Positions 30,735 to 37,148 of a stretch of 37,148 nucleotides of DNA are shown in pieces (position 1 is the first letter of the stretch; every line of letters begins with the position of its first letter). The translations under genes and the position numbers were made by a program. The notes below the pieces were generated by a model that saw only the letters and a list, made by a program, of their open reading frames with translations, searched no databases and was not told where the DNA came from. The DNA is from an uncultured bacterium (GTDB lineage: Bacteria > Cyanobacteriota > Vampirovibrionia > Gastranaerophilales > Gastranaerophilaceae), in NCBI GenBank assembly GCA_903885635.1, contig CAISJE010000180.1, forward strand, positions 1 to 37,148, given 5' to 3'.

Positions 30735-31862
30735 TTAAATATAATTAAGCGGATTATTTGGCCGCCCATTAACCCTTACCTCAAAATGCACATGAGGTCC
30801 CGTGCTATAGCCTGTTGTACCCTCATATCCTACAACCTGCCCCTTGGAAACATATTCTCCAACACTAACTCCCGATGAATTTAAATGGGCGTAAAGAGTT
30901 GTAGTAGGAGTCCCATTAACTTGTCCATGGTCTAAAATAACTACTTTTCCATACCCGCCGTACCAACCTGAATATATTACCCTGCCGGCATTTGAAGCCC
31001 TTACGTTTCCATTATATTGCCCGCCGATATCTATACCGGAATGGAAACTTCTACTATTAAATATCGGATGTCTTCTCCATCCGAAAGGCGACGTAATTCT
31101 ACCGCCGATTGGTTTTATAAACCCTGAAACAATATTAATACGCGAGCCATGCGCGTTTCTTGAAATCATTGATTGAAGACTTGCAGACTGCCTTGCCAGA
31201 TCTCTTTCTGCTCTTTCATAAGTTCCTCTGTCTGTTCGAAGTTTATGAATCATATTTTGATTTCTTGAAATTTCTTGCTGAATAGATTGTTTTTGATAAT
31301 CTATATTTTTAATCGAACGTGCAAGATAGCGTTTTTGTTCTTCAATATTATACTTTAAACGTGCAATTTCTCTTGCTTTTTGGCGAGCGAGCTTCATTCT
31401 TTTGTAATCACTTTTTATAACCAAGCCTTCAAAATAGACCCTATCTAAAAATGTATTAAAATCACGAGCCGACAACAAAAGCTCAAAAAAGCCTGTTCTT
31501 TGATGTTTATAAATCTGCCTGATTCTTCGTCTCATTTGAAAATCCAAATCCGAAAAATCACCTAAAGCATTGGATAAATTCGATTCGAGCGAACTCAATT
31601 GCCCTTGTGCCGAGCTAAATTGTTTTTTAGACGAAACCAAATTAGAAGACGTTGTCTCAAGTTTTTGCTGATTTTTATACAATTTGTTGGTTTCAAGATT
31701 TTCCAACCATTTAAGATGATTAATCTTAGCTCTGGTTTGACTACGTTTAGCCTGTAAATCGCTCTGCGCATAACAAGGTGGCGTAGCCACCGTCATAAAT
31801 GTCGCTATTAAAAGTAAAAATGCAAATATTGTTGTTATAAATTTATCTTTACTCACAATCAC
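30735..31862 (-). CDS. Secreted M23 metallopeptidase with N-terminal coiled coil (EnvC-like)
   Basis: A 375-residue protein with a signal peptide ending near PPCYA, a long coiled coil over about 35-235, and a C-terminal LytM/M23 zinc peptidase domain. The peptidase has His274 and Asp278 in FHSGIDIGG, and His357/His359 in GPHVHFEVRVNG, so catalytic residues are intact. The layout matches EnvC/NlpD-type cell-wall hydrolases or amidase activators, some of which lack the zinc ligands. The start codon is GTG (31862, or a second GTG at 31856), immediately after the stop of a 34-codon gene, implying translational coupling. An LptD-like gene follows. Confidence 0.88.
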   Translation of the reverse strand: MIVSKDKFITTIFAFLLLIATFMTVATPPCYAQSDLQAKRSQTRAKINHLKWLENLETNKLYKNQQKLETTSSNLVSSKKQFSSAQGQLSSLESNLSNALGDFSDLDFQMRRRIRQIYKHQRTGFFELLLSARDFNTFLDRVYFEGLVIKSDYKRMKLARQKAREIARLKYNIEEQKRYLARSIKNIDYQKQSIQQEISRNQNMIHKLRTDRGTYERAERDLARQSASLQSMISRNAHGSRINIVSGFIKPIGGRITSPFGWRRHPIFNSRSFHSGIDIGGQYNGNVRASNAGRVIYSGWYGGYGKVVILDHGQVNGTPTTTLYAHLNSSGVSVGEYVSKGQVVGYEGTTGYSTGPHVHFEVRVNGRPNNPLNYI

Positions 31863-31967
31863 CTATTTTATCAACAAAGGTAACATCATCAAGCCTACCG
31901 TCCAGGCTATAAACGTAAACGCAATTACTGCAATTATAATTTTCTGATGTTTTCTAAAAAATTCCAT
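31863..31967 (-). CDS. Small single-pass membrane peptide
   Basis: A 34-residue frame that starts MEFFRKHQKIIIAVIA and ends MMLPLLIK, with a basic N-terminus and one hydrophobic helix at about 9-31. A very strong Shine-Dalgarno (GGGGAGGATG) lies just before the ATG, and the stop codon is directly followed by the GTG start of the M23 peptidase. The N-terminus resembles the membrane anchors of SurA/PpiD-type proteins, but no other domain follows. Function unknown; it could be a regulatory leader or a membrane partner of the peptidase. Confidence 0.65.
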   Translation of the reverse strand: MEFFRKHQKIIIAVIAFTFIAWTVGLMMLPLLIK

Positions 31968-32045
31968 AATCATCCTCCCCTAATATATTATATTTTACTA
32001 TTAAAACATTAAAAGTACAATAATTTAACAGAAATTGTGAAAGAA

Positions 32046-32098
32046 GAGGCTGCGGAAAACTCTCAAAATTGTATATTTTGGGATTATTCCGCGTCCTC
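32046..32098. mobile_element. Miniature inverted-repeat element, copy 3 (53 bp)
   Basis: Begins GAGGCTGCGGAAAAC and ends TATTCCGCGTCCTC. It is flanked by a 3-bp duplication GAA (32043-32045, 32099-32101). The termini match copies 1 and 2, while the interior (CTCAAAATTGTATATTTTGGG) is different and itself palindromic. It lies between the matrixin gene and the 34-codon gene. Confidence 0.7.
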
Positions 32099-32167
32099 GA
32101 AGTTAAATTTTTGTAAATGAAAACCTAAATAATGCGCAATTCTTATTCTTCAGGGGATTTAAATTAT

Positions 32168-33466
32168 TTACCTATAAAGCTTCAAAAGTGATTGAATTTT
32201 TTCATCAGATTTAGATTGCGGATTTGCTTGTAAATAAGACTTAATATAGCCCTTGCCAACTTCTTTTTGATTGCTGTCAAAACATAATTGGGCGAATTGG
32301 TAAAGATAAAAAACATTTGATTTTTCTAAATCACAAGCCCTTTTTAAATTCGTAAAAGAATTCTTTTTATCACCCATATTGAGATAAGTTGCGCCAAGGA
32401 GATTGTATAATTCAGCCTTTTTGGGTTCTATTGAAATAGCTTTTTGATAATTTTTTATAGCATCGGGATACATTTTTTTATTGCGATAAATATCCCCCAA
32501 ATTCGTCCAGCCAACCGATTTATTAGGGATTTTCTTAGCATAATCCAGCGCCTGATTGAGTTGAACATCCGTTTGCCCTTGACCTCTAGTCAGCAATGAT
32601 TGCTTATTTATTTTATAAAAGATATTTAGCGTGTTTAAATCCCTCTGCGTTAATGCAGGCTTTGCCTCAGTTGCAATGGCGGACATAACATCATTTTCGT
32701 TCGGGCTGTGCCCTTTTAATCCAAGCGTATGACCTATTTCATGGAGGGTAGAAAATGTAATAAAATCATCCTCCAACTCTTTTTTCGTGTCAGGGTCAAT
32801 CACCAATATATGTATTTCTGATTTAATAATATTGTCGCCTTGATAATAAGGCTTAGAAAAGCCTGCTATATAGCTTTCGCCTCCTGAGGATGTTTCTAAT
32901 GAGTCCTTAAAATCAACCAAGATTTGAGCGTTGGTGGGGGAAGTCACAAAATTGAAATTAACCAACCTATTACTTTTTGCCTGCCATTGTTCAAAAGCTT
33001 TTTGCGCCAAAACTTTTTGTTTTTTTGGTTCAATATAGACATTCAAAGGAAAGGACGCCCATTTGAAGATTTCCCCATCGCTTATAACATAATCAAGATA
33101 ATTATCTTGATAAGCTGCTAATCCACTCCTTGAAGTTGACGCCACAATTCCAAGCTCAGACTGCCTAATCAATGATAGGCCTTTTTGAGAAAGTATTGCG
33201 GCATCCGAAGTCGGAGCTATAATTATAATCCGGTTATACTGTTGTTGCGCGTCATTAACTCTCTTTTGCATCAAATAGGTTTGAGCCAAATAATATCTTG
33301 CGTTAACATTTTTCGGGCTAATCCTGATTGCGTGTTCTAAATTTGCGGCGGCTTTATCATAAACACCTTTTTTAAAAGCGTCTGCACCTACGAAATAATA
33401 ATCCCCCGCCCAAACATTTGTCGCAAAAATCAACATAAACAATAAAGAGAAATAAATCTTTTTCAT
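32168..33466 (-). CDS. Secreted TPR protein with internal matrixin-like metalloprotease domain
   Basis: A 432-residue exported protein with signal peptide MKKIYFSLLFMLIFATNVWA. TPR repeats at about 25-110 (NLEHAIRISPKNVNARYYLA) and again at about 315-430 (GWTNLGDIYRNKKMYPDAI, AELYNLLGATYLNMGD) enclose a zinc-protease domain at about 140-290. The zinc motif is HEIGHTLGLKGH (His242, Glu243, His246, His253), followed by a DVMSA Met-turn. The third His is displaced by one residue compared with the standard HExxHxxGxxH spacing. Probably periplasmic or surface-located. Substrate unknown. Confidence 0.85.
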   Translation of the reverse strand: MKKIYFSLLFMLIFATNVWAGDYYFVGADAFKKGVYDKAAANLEHAIRISPKNVNARYYLAQTYLMQKRVNDAQQQYNRIIIIAPTSDAAILSQKGLSLIRQSELGIVASTSRSGLAAYQDNYLDYVISDGEIFKWASFPLNVYIEPKKQKVLAQKAFEQWQAKSNRLVNFNFVTSPTNAQILVDFKDSLETSSGGESYIAGFSKPYYQGDNIIKSEIHILVIDPDTKKELEDDFITFSTLHEIGHTLGLKGHSPNENDVMSAIATEAKPALTQRDLNTLNIFYKINKQSLLTRGQGQTDVQLNQALDYAKKIPNKSVGWTNLGDIYRNKKMYPDAIKNYQKAISIEPKKAELYNLLGATYLNMGDKKNSFTNLKRACDLEKSNVFYLYQFAQLCFDSNQKEVGKGYIKSYLQANPQSKSDEKIQSLLKLYR

Positions 33467-33614
33467 AGAAATATTATATAAGGAAACGAAAAAAGAGTAA
33501 AGAGCCTTGGGGCAAACGCCTATTGCTCAAGGATTTGAACTTTACTAATTTCCGCAATCCCAATGTTCTTGGGCGAACAATGTAACATTTTATTAACATG
33601 AATAGGGCAAGAAT

Positions 33615-33641
33615 TAAAGATATTTAGTTATTTGTCGACAT
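33615..33641 (+). promoter_or_regulatory. Possible sigma-28 (FliA) promoter
   Basis: TAAAG at 33615-33619 begins a TAAA, then exactly 15 bases, then GTCGACAT (33634-33641), which agrees at five of eight positions with the FliA -10 consensus GCCGATAA. It is about 70 bases before the start of the helical export-like protein. Given flagellar genes in this genome, this is plausible but unproven. The gap 33467-33711 otherwise shows only an AAACCG/CGGTTT hairpin. Confidence 0.4.
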
Positions 33642-33711
33642 GAGTAACATAAGGGAAACAAGGGCGTTACGAATAAACCGAAACGGTTTAACTCAAGGAG
33701 AATTCAAAACA

Positions 33712-34494
33712 ATGGGAATGTCAGCATCACAATCAAGATTATTATCTCTAACTGCAAGGCTGTCAGATTTAGAATTATCTGCTCAAAATATTTCAAACAG
33801 TAAAATTCGGTTAGCAGATCAGTCAGAGCAAGCTTCTAAAGCTTACTTGGATGCCCTTGATAAAGAAAAATTAACAGTTATATCTTCAGATACTTTACAA
33901 TACATAGATGCAACTGCTCATAATTTAACAACTTATAACGCAGTATCAACTTTAGATAAACAAAGATTTTTAAAAGATTTTTCCGGTAGAGTTGTTGTAG
34001 GCCAAAATGTAGCTTCAGCTTATGGCGGTGGATTAAGTTCGTTTTTGGCTACCTTTGCAGGCACTCCGCCGGATGCGGGCGCAGTAGCTTATTATACAAA
34101 TGTCTATAATGAAATTGCCGCTGGCGGATATAATGTGGCAAGTAACAGTAACTTGAATGATACTGAATGGTTGTATCAACAGTTAAAATCAGGTAACATT
34201 TTCTTATCCGAATGGGATTCTACGTCCGGACCTGATGGTGCGGGGGATTTTATAGATGTTTCTTGGACATCAGGAGATGCAACTCTTCAAACAAAGAGCG
34301 ATCCTATTGTGTTAGCTAAAACTCAAGCTCAATATGAAGTCACTATGGCTTCAATCCAATCAAAAGACAAGAGATTTGACATGGAGTTACAAACAATCAA
34401 TACAGAACATTCAGCGATACAAACTGAAATAGATTCTGTCAAGAAAGTTATCGACAAAAACATCCAAAGATCATTCAAATCATTCGATGCATAA
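33712..34494 (+). CDS. Helical protein resembling a flagellar/type III export substrate
   Basis: A 260-residue protein with no Sec signal. The start MGMSASQSRLLSLTARL is chosen because AAGGAG is nine bases upstream; a longer frame lacks a ribosome site. The N-terminus (ARLSDLELSAQNISNSKIRL) and the C-terminus (TEHSAIQTEIDSVKKVIDKN) form amphipathic helices of the kind that flank flagellin and hook proteins. The middle is Gly/Ser/Asn/Asp-rich (NEIAAGGYNVASNSNLNDTE), like an exposed variable domain. A possible sigma-28 promoter lies upstream and a terminator downstream. It is not a recognisable flagellin; the export-substrate idea is inference. Confidence 0.75.
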   Translation: MGMSASQSRLLSLTARLSDLELSAQNISNSKIRLADQSEQASKAYLDALDKEKLTVISSDTLQYIDATAHNLTTYNAVSTLDKQRFLKDFSGRVVVGQNVASAYGGGLSSFLATFAGTPPDAGAVAYYTNVYNEIAAGGYNVASNSNLNDTEWLYQQLKSGNIFLSEWDSTSGPDGAGDFIDVSWTSGDATLQTKSDPIVLAKTQAQYEVTMASIQSKDKRFDMELQTINTEHSAIQTEIDSVKKVIDKNIQRSFKSFDA

Positions 34495-34596
34495 CAATCA
34501 ATTTGCTTTTAATGTTTTGTCCAAATATTTTTTTATAAAGAAAAAGGAATTTAACAAATAGATTTTAATTATTCCCATAATTTCGTAATGTTGAAT

Positions 34597-34624
34597 ACGC
34601 CGATCTGACAGTCGGCGTTTTTTA
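34597..34624 (+). terminator. Intrinsic terminator after the 33712 gene
   Basis: CGCCGA and TCGGCG pair around a short loop and are followed by six T. Confidence 0.85.
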
Positions 34625-34644
34625 TTGCTGACACCAAATCGGCG

Positions 34645-34672
34645 ACAATTGTTACAAATTGTAATTAATTAC
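34645..34672. promoter_or_regulatory. Overlapping palindromes upstream of coaD
   Basis: Three palindromes overlap: ACAATTGT (34645-34652), TTACAA-A-TTGTAA (34652-34664) and GTAATTAATTAC (34661-34672). They lie about 35 bases before a TATAAT at 34706-34711, in a position suitable for a repressor or activator site. The binding protein is unknown. Confidence 0.35.
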
Positions 34673-34744
34673 GATATTACTGAAATATATTTTAAAAGAT
34701 AGTTATATAATTGTTCTTAGGATACCAATATACAAAGGAATAAA

Positions 34745-35224
34745 ATGAAAATTGCTATATATCCGGGAAGTTTTGACCCCATTACCAAAGGCCATCTGGA
34801 CGTTTTAAAAACAGGTTCTGAAATTTTTGACAAGGTTATTATTGCTGTTTCTCAAAATAGCGAAAAAAAAAGTTTTTTAACTGCTGAAGAACGTGTAAAT
34901 CTCATTAAATTAAGTATTGGTGGCTTAGAAAACGTTGAAGTCGATTCTTTTGAGGGACTTACGGTTGAATATGCAAAATTAAAAGGCGCAAAAGTTATTT
35001 TGAGGGGACTCAGAGCAGTTTCGGATTTTGAATATGAAATGCAGCTTTCTCAAACAAATTCTGCGCTTTCAGAACATATTAAAACGGTCTTTCTGATAAC
35101 AAAACCTAAGTATAACTTTATTTCATCAAGTACGGTAAAAGATATCGCTTCTTTCGGAGGTGATATTTCAAAATTCGTTCCGGAATCGGTTAATGATTAT
35201 TTAAAAAAACAATTTGCCAAATAA
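34745..35224 (+). CDS. coaD: Phosphopantetheine adenylyltransferase
   Basis: CoaD transfers AMP from ATP to 4'-phosphopantetheine, the penultimate step of coenzyme A synthesis. The 159-residue protein has the nucleotidyltransferase motif TKGH at residues 14-17 within YPGSFDPITKGHLDV, the family sequence VILRGLRAVSDFEYEMQ, and the ISSSTVKDIA signature near 127. Size is typical. AAAGGA precedes the ATG. It begins a plus-strand run with a coiled-coil gene, tsaE and tsaB. Confidence 0.96.
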   Translation: MKIAIYPGSFDPITKGHLDVLKTGSEIFDKVIIAVSQNSEKKSFLTAEERVNLIKLSIGGLENVEVDSFEGLTVEYAKLKGAKVILRGLRAVSDFEYEMQLSQTNSALSEHIKTVFLITKPKYNFISSSTVKDIASFGGDISKFVPESVNDYLKKQFAK

Positions 35225-35267
35225 ATCTTCTTGTTATAGAATATAATTAACGAAAGGTAATAACATT

Positions 35268-35861
35268 ATGAATATGCAACAAAGCGGTATATATGAACTT
35301 TTAAAACTTCTGGAAATTGTATTGGAAAAAAGTTTTCCTCTTTTGCCAAATTATTTGGTAGCGATTAAAGTTAAAGAAGTTGAATCGTTGATTGATAGAA
35401 TTTATGCATCTTTACCGAGTGAAGTTCAAGAGGCTCGCTCTTTTTTAAGACGTAGAGAAGAGTTACAAATGGAAGCTCAACAAAAAGCTGAGAAAATTAT
35501 TGTTGACGCCCAAAATGAAGCTAGCCGACTTTTAAGCGAATCCGATGTTCTTCGCGCTGTTCAAAAAGAAGCCGAAAAGATTAAAGAACAGGTTATTGCC
35601 GATTGTGAAGAAATAAAAAGAAAAGCGCTTACGGATGCTGAAAATGTTCGTATTCAAGCCGCTGATGAAGCTATAAGAATTAGAGAAGGCGCAGAAGTTT
35701 ACGCAGAACAAGTTTTGATTAATATTGAACGTGATTTGACTCAATTACAGCAAGTTGTTAAAAATGGCCAAGTTTATATGGAAAAACTTCGTTCCGAAAC
35801 GGGTGCAAGCTATGATAAAGCTTATAATCAACAACAGATAAATGATTTTAGATTAGATTGA
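35268..35861 (+). CDS. DivIVA/ATP-synthase-b-like coiled-coil protein
   Basis: A 197-residue protein that is nearly all coiled coil from about residue 60 to 170, rich in Ala, Glu, Gln and Lys (EELQMEAQQKAEKIIVDAQN, ADEAIRIREGAEVYAEQV). The first ~55 residues (ELLKLLEIVLEKSFPLLPN) are a short helical head. Such proteins are often labelled ATPase or DivIVA-like because of the coiled coil, but no ATPase motif exists. A coiled-coil gene next to coaD also occurs in other bacteria, which I recall only generally. AAAGGT precedes the ATG. A scaffold role in cell division or envelope is possible. Confidence 0.75.
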   Translation: MNMQQSGIYELLKLLEIVLEKSFPLLPNYLVAIKVKEVESLIDRIYASLPSEVQEARSFLRRREELQMEAQQKAEKIIVDAQNEASRLLSESDVLRAVQKEAEKIKEQVIADCEEIKRKALTDAENVRIQAADEAIRIREGAEVYAEQVLINIERDLTQLQQVVKNGQVYMEKLRSETGASYDKAYNQQQINDFRLD

Positions 35862-36346
35862 TTTTGGTTGAGCCGTTGAAAGAGTTTGAGAAAATTTGTA
35901 AAACGCTTGAAGAAACCAAAGACTTAGCTGAAAAATTTGCACGATTGGTTGCCGTAAATGGTTCTTTTGTGAGTCTTTATGGTGAAATAGGTGCGGGGAA
36001 AACTGCATTTGTAAGACTTGTAGCCGACGCGCTTGGGGTTCAGGAAAGAGTTACGAGTCCTAGTTTTGTAATTCTCAACGAATATCATAGTGCCAAAATT
36101 CCAATTTATCATTTTGATTTATACAGACTGGAAAATGAAGGAATAAAGACAATTTTAGATGAGTTAAGAGAATATTCACAAGGGAAAATACTTACTTTTG
36201 TTGAGTGGGCGGAGTTTTCGCAAGATGAAATCCCGTTTAATCATATTCAAATAAACGTAACTTATGAAGATGAAGATGCTAGAAAATATTCGTTTAAAGC
36301 TTTTGGTGAGGGAAATATTTCATTGGTAGAGGGCTTAAAACAATGA
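35858..36346 (+). CDS. tsaE: tRNA threonylcarbamoyladenosine biosynthesis ATPase TsaE
   Basis: TsaE is the P-loop ATPase that works with TsaB and TsaD in making t6A at position 37 of tRNAs. The 162-residue protein has the Walker A motif GEIGAGKT at residues 42-49, VTSPSFVILNEYHS, IPIYHFDLYRLE and FVEWAEF. The best start is TTG at 35858, overlapping the preceding stop (TTGA). No ATG is available early enough, and downstream TTG codons at 35864 and 35876 are alternatives. It overlaps tsaB by 4 bp. Confidence 0.93.
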   Translation: MILVEPLKEFEKICKTLEETKDLAEKFARLVAVNGSFVSLYGEIGAGKTAFVRLVADALGVQERVTSPSFVILNEYHSAKIPIYHFDLYRLENEGIKTILDELREYSQGKILTFVEWAEFSQDEIPFNHIQINVTYEDEDARKYSFKAFGEGNISLVEGLKQ

Positions 36347-36990
36347 AAATACTTGCATTTGACACCTGTCTTGATAAAATGTATGTAGCGATTAGCGAAG
36401 ATAATAAGCTTTTGGCGTCAAAAATTGTTGAAACGACCCAAAGTCACTACCATTCGGCATTTTTAATTTCGACTATAAAAGATGTTTTGAAAGAAAATGA
36501 CTTAACTCCACAGGATATTGATATTATTGCAACGAATATCGGCCCCGGAAGTTTTACTGGGATTAGGGCCTGCACGACTGTTGCAAGAGTTTTTGCGCAA
36601 GGCGGAGAAAACATTAAAACCGTTGGGATTTCTTCACTTGAAATTTTATCGAGAATAAATAAACTGAAAAAACCTTCGCTTGTCGCACTTGATGCCCGCA
36701 AGGAAATGACTTATGTTGCAATATTTGAGGATGGGGAAGAAATTCTTGCACCTAGGACAATGTTGGTCGAGGAATTGAGAGAAATAATCGTAAAAGGGGA
36801 TTATTTTATTGTTACTGATGACAGGTTGGAACCTATTTTGGGTGGGGTTTCTTACCAACAGCAGAGCGATGATTTAGGCGAATATTTAATCCAAATTGCC
36901 ACCAAAAAAATTAATGCTAACCTCGGAATTGACTGGCGTCAATTAATTCCTTTGTACATACAACCACCGGCTTTGAATTTAAAAAAGTAA
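36343..36990 (+). CDS. tsaB: tRNA threonylcarbamoyladenosine biosynthesis protein TsaB
   Basis: TsaB is the inactive ASKHA-fold partner of TsaD in t6A synthesis. The 215-residue protein has MKILAFDTCLDKMYVAIS, the family segments SHYHSAFLISTI and IATNIGPGSFTGIRACTTVA, and LVALDARKEMTYVAIF. The C-terminal half is more variable, as usual. The ATG overlaps the tsaE stop (ATGA). The tsaE-tsaB pairing is common; tsaD is not in the window. Confidence 0.93.
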   Translation: MKILAFDTCLDKMYVAISEDNKLLASKIVETTQSHYHSAFLISTIKDVLKENDLTPQDIDIIATNIGPGSFTGIRACTTVARVFAQGGENIKTVGISSLEILSRINKLKKPSLVALDARKEMTYVAIFEDGEEILAPRTMLVEELREIIVKGDYFIVTDDRLEPILGGVSYQQQSDDLGEYLIQIATKKINANLGIDWRQLIPLYIQPPALNLKK

Positions 36991-37125
36991 AGAAAACGTT
37001 AAAAAATATATATTAGACATATTGCGAAATAGAATAAAAATAACCTATCTAAAGTATGATAATCAAGCTTATTTCTTTTAAAATTAAAGAATACAGATGT
37101 ATTGTTTAATTTTATGGAGGATGAG

Positions 37126-37148
37126 ATGAATATAGATATGGCGTTTAA
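37126..37148 (+). CDS. Start of a gene cut by the window end
   Basis: An ATG with a strong GGAGG Shine-Dalgarno (37116-37120) begins a frame MNIDMAF that continues past the last base. Only seven complete codons are visible, so no product can be suggested. The preceding ~130 bases are AT-rich and presumably hold its promoter. Confidence 0.55.

Noticed and set aside
1-37148. HIP1-type GCGATCGC octamers expected for cyanobacteria
   Set aside because: I saw no such octamer while reading; absence agrees with a non-photosynthetic sister lineage but is not evidence for it.

Overview
The window looks like a chromosomal segment of a low-GC, Gram-negative-type (diderm), flagellated bacterium. Together, the gene content points to the Gastranaerophilales/Vampirovibrionia (Melainabacteria) sister group of Cyanobacteria: an LptD/OstA-like outer-membrane assembly protein, SpoIID and M23 peptidoglycan proteins, a flagellar export cluster, a TPR-metalloprotease, and cyanobacteria-like heptameric and GTAG-hairpin intergenic repeats. 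This placement is an inference from gene content and repeat style, not from a marker-gene search.

Layout. (1) 1-7740, minus strand: rpsP with a long acidic/Ala-Lys tail, class II fba, then a carbohydrate cluster read GT4 > GH130 > GH130 (long form) > GT4 with a C-terminal helical domain, probably building and phosphorolysing mannosides. (2) 7968-9755, plus: SpoIID-like protein, rpsU, a clear terminator, and an isolated hisH. (3) 10268-16263, plus: flagellar cluster fliE, fliF, a very divergent protein at the fliG position, fliH, flhA. (4) 16264-17504: a repeat-rich accessory patch with a REP pair, a small gene carrying a 12-base C/G tract in its first codons (a likely phase-variation switch), and a MazF/PemK toxin gene split by a 159-bp terminal-inverted-repeat element. 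(5) 17512-22369, plus: yidD, radA, a two-component system, tadA. (6) 22379-28038: a heptamer/REP mosaic, a TIGR02757 protein, then minus-strand 2-hydroxyacid dehydrogenase, Fe-S flavoprotein, RNase PH, zinc-ribbon and membrane genes, then plus-strand PHP and small-protein genes. (7) 28040-33466, minus: an envelope cluster (class II aldolase, LptD-like, M23 peptidase, a 34-residue membrane peptide, secreted TPR-matrixin). (8) 33615-34494: a possible FliA (sigma-28) promoter driving an export-substrate-like helical protein. (9) 34745-37148, plus: coaD, a coiled-coil protein, tsaE, tsaB and the start of another gene.

The most unusual content is in the small-scale structure. There is a three-copy miniature element family with 3-bp target duplications, one copy of which interrupts a toxin gene in frame. 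There are mosaic intergenic repeats made of 7-bp tandem units plus GTAG-headed hairpins. There is a homopolymeric G/C tract placed where slippage would switch a gene on and off, three genes with a -10-like hexamer exactly 6 nt before ATG and no Shine-Dalgarno (leaderless candidates), and a cluster of short perfect hairpins inside tadA. No CRISPR array, tRNA, rRNA or prophage was seen.
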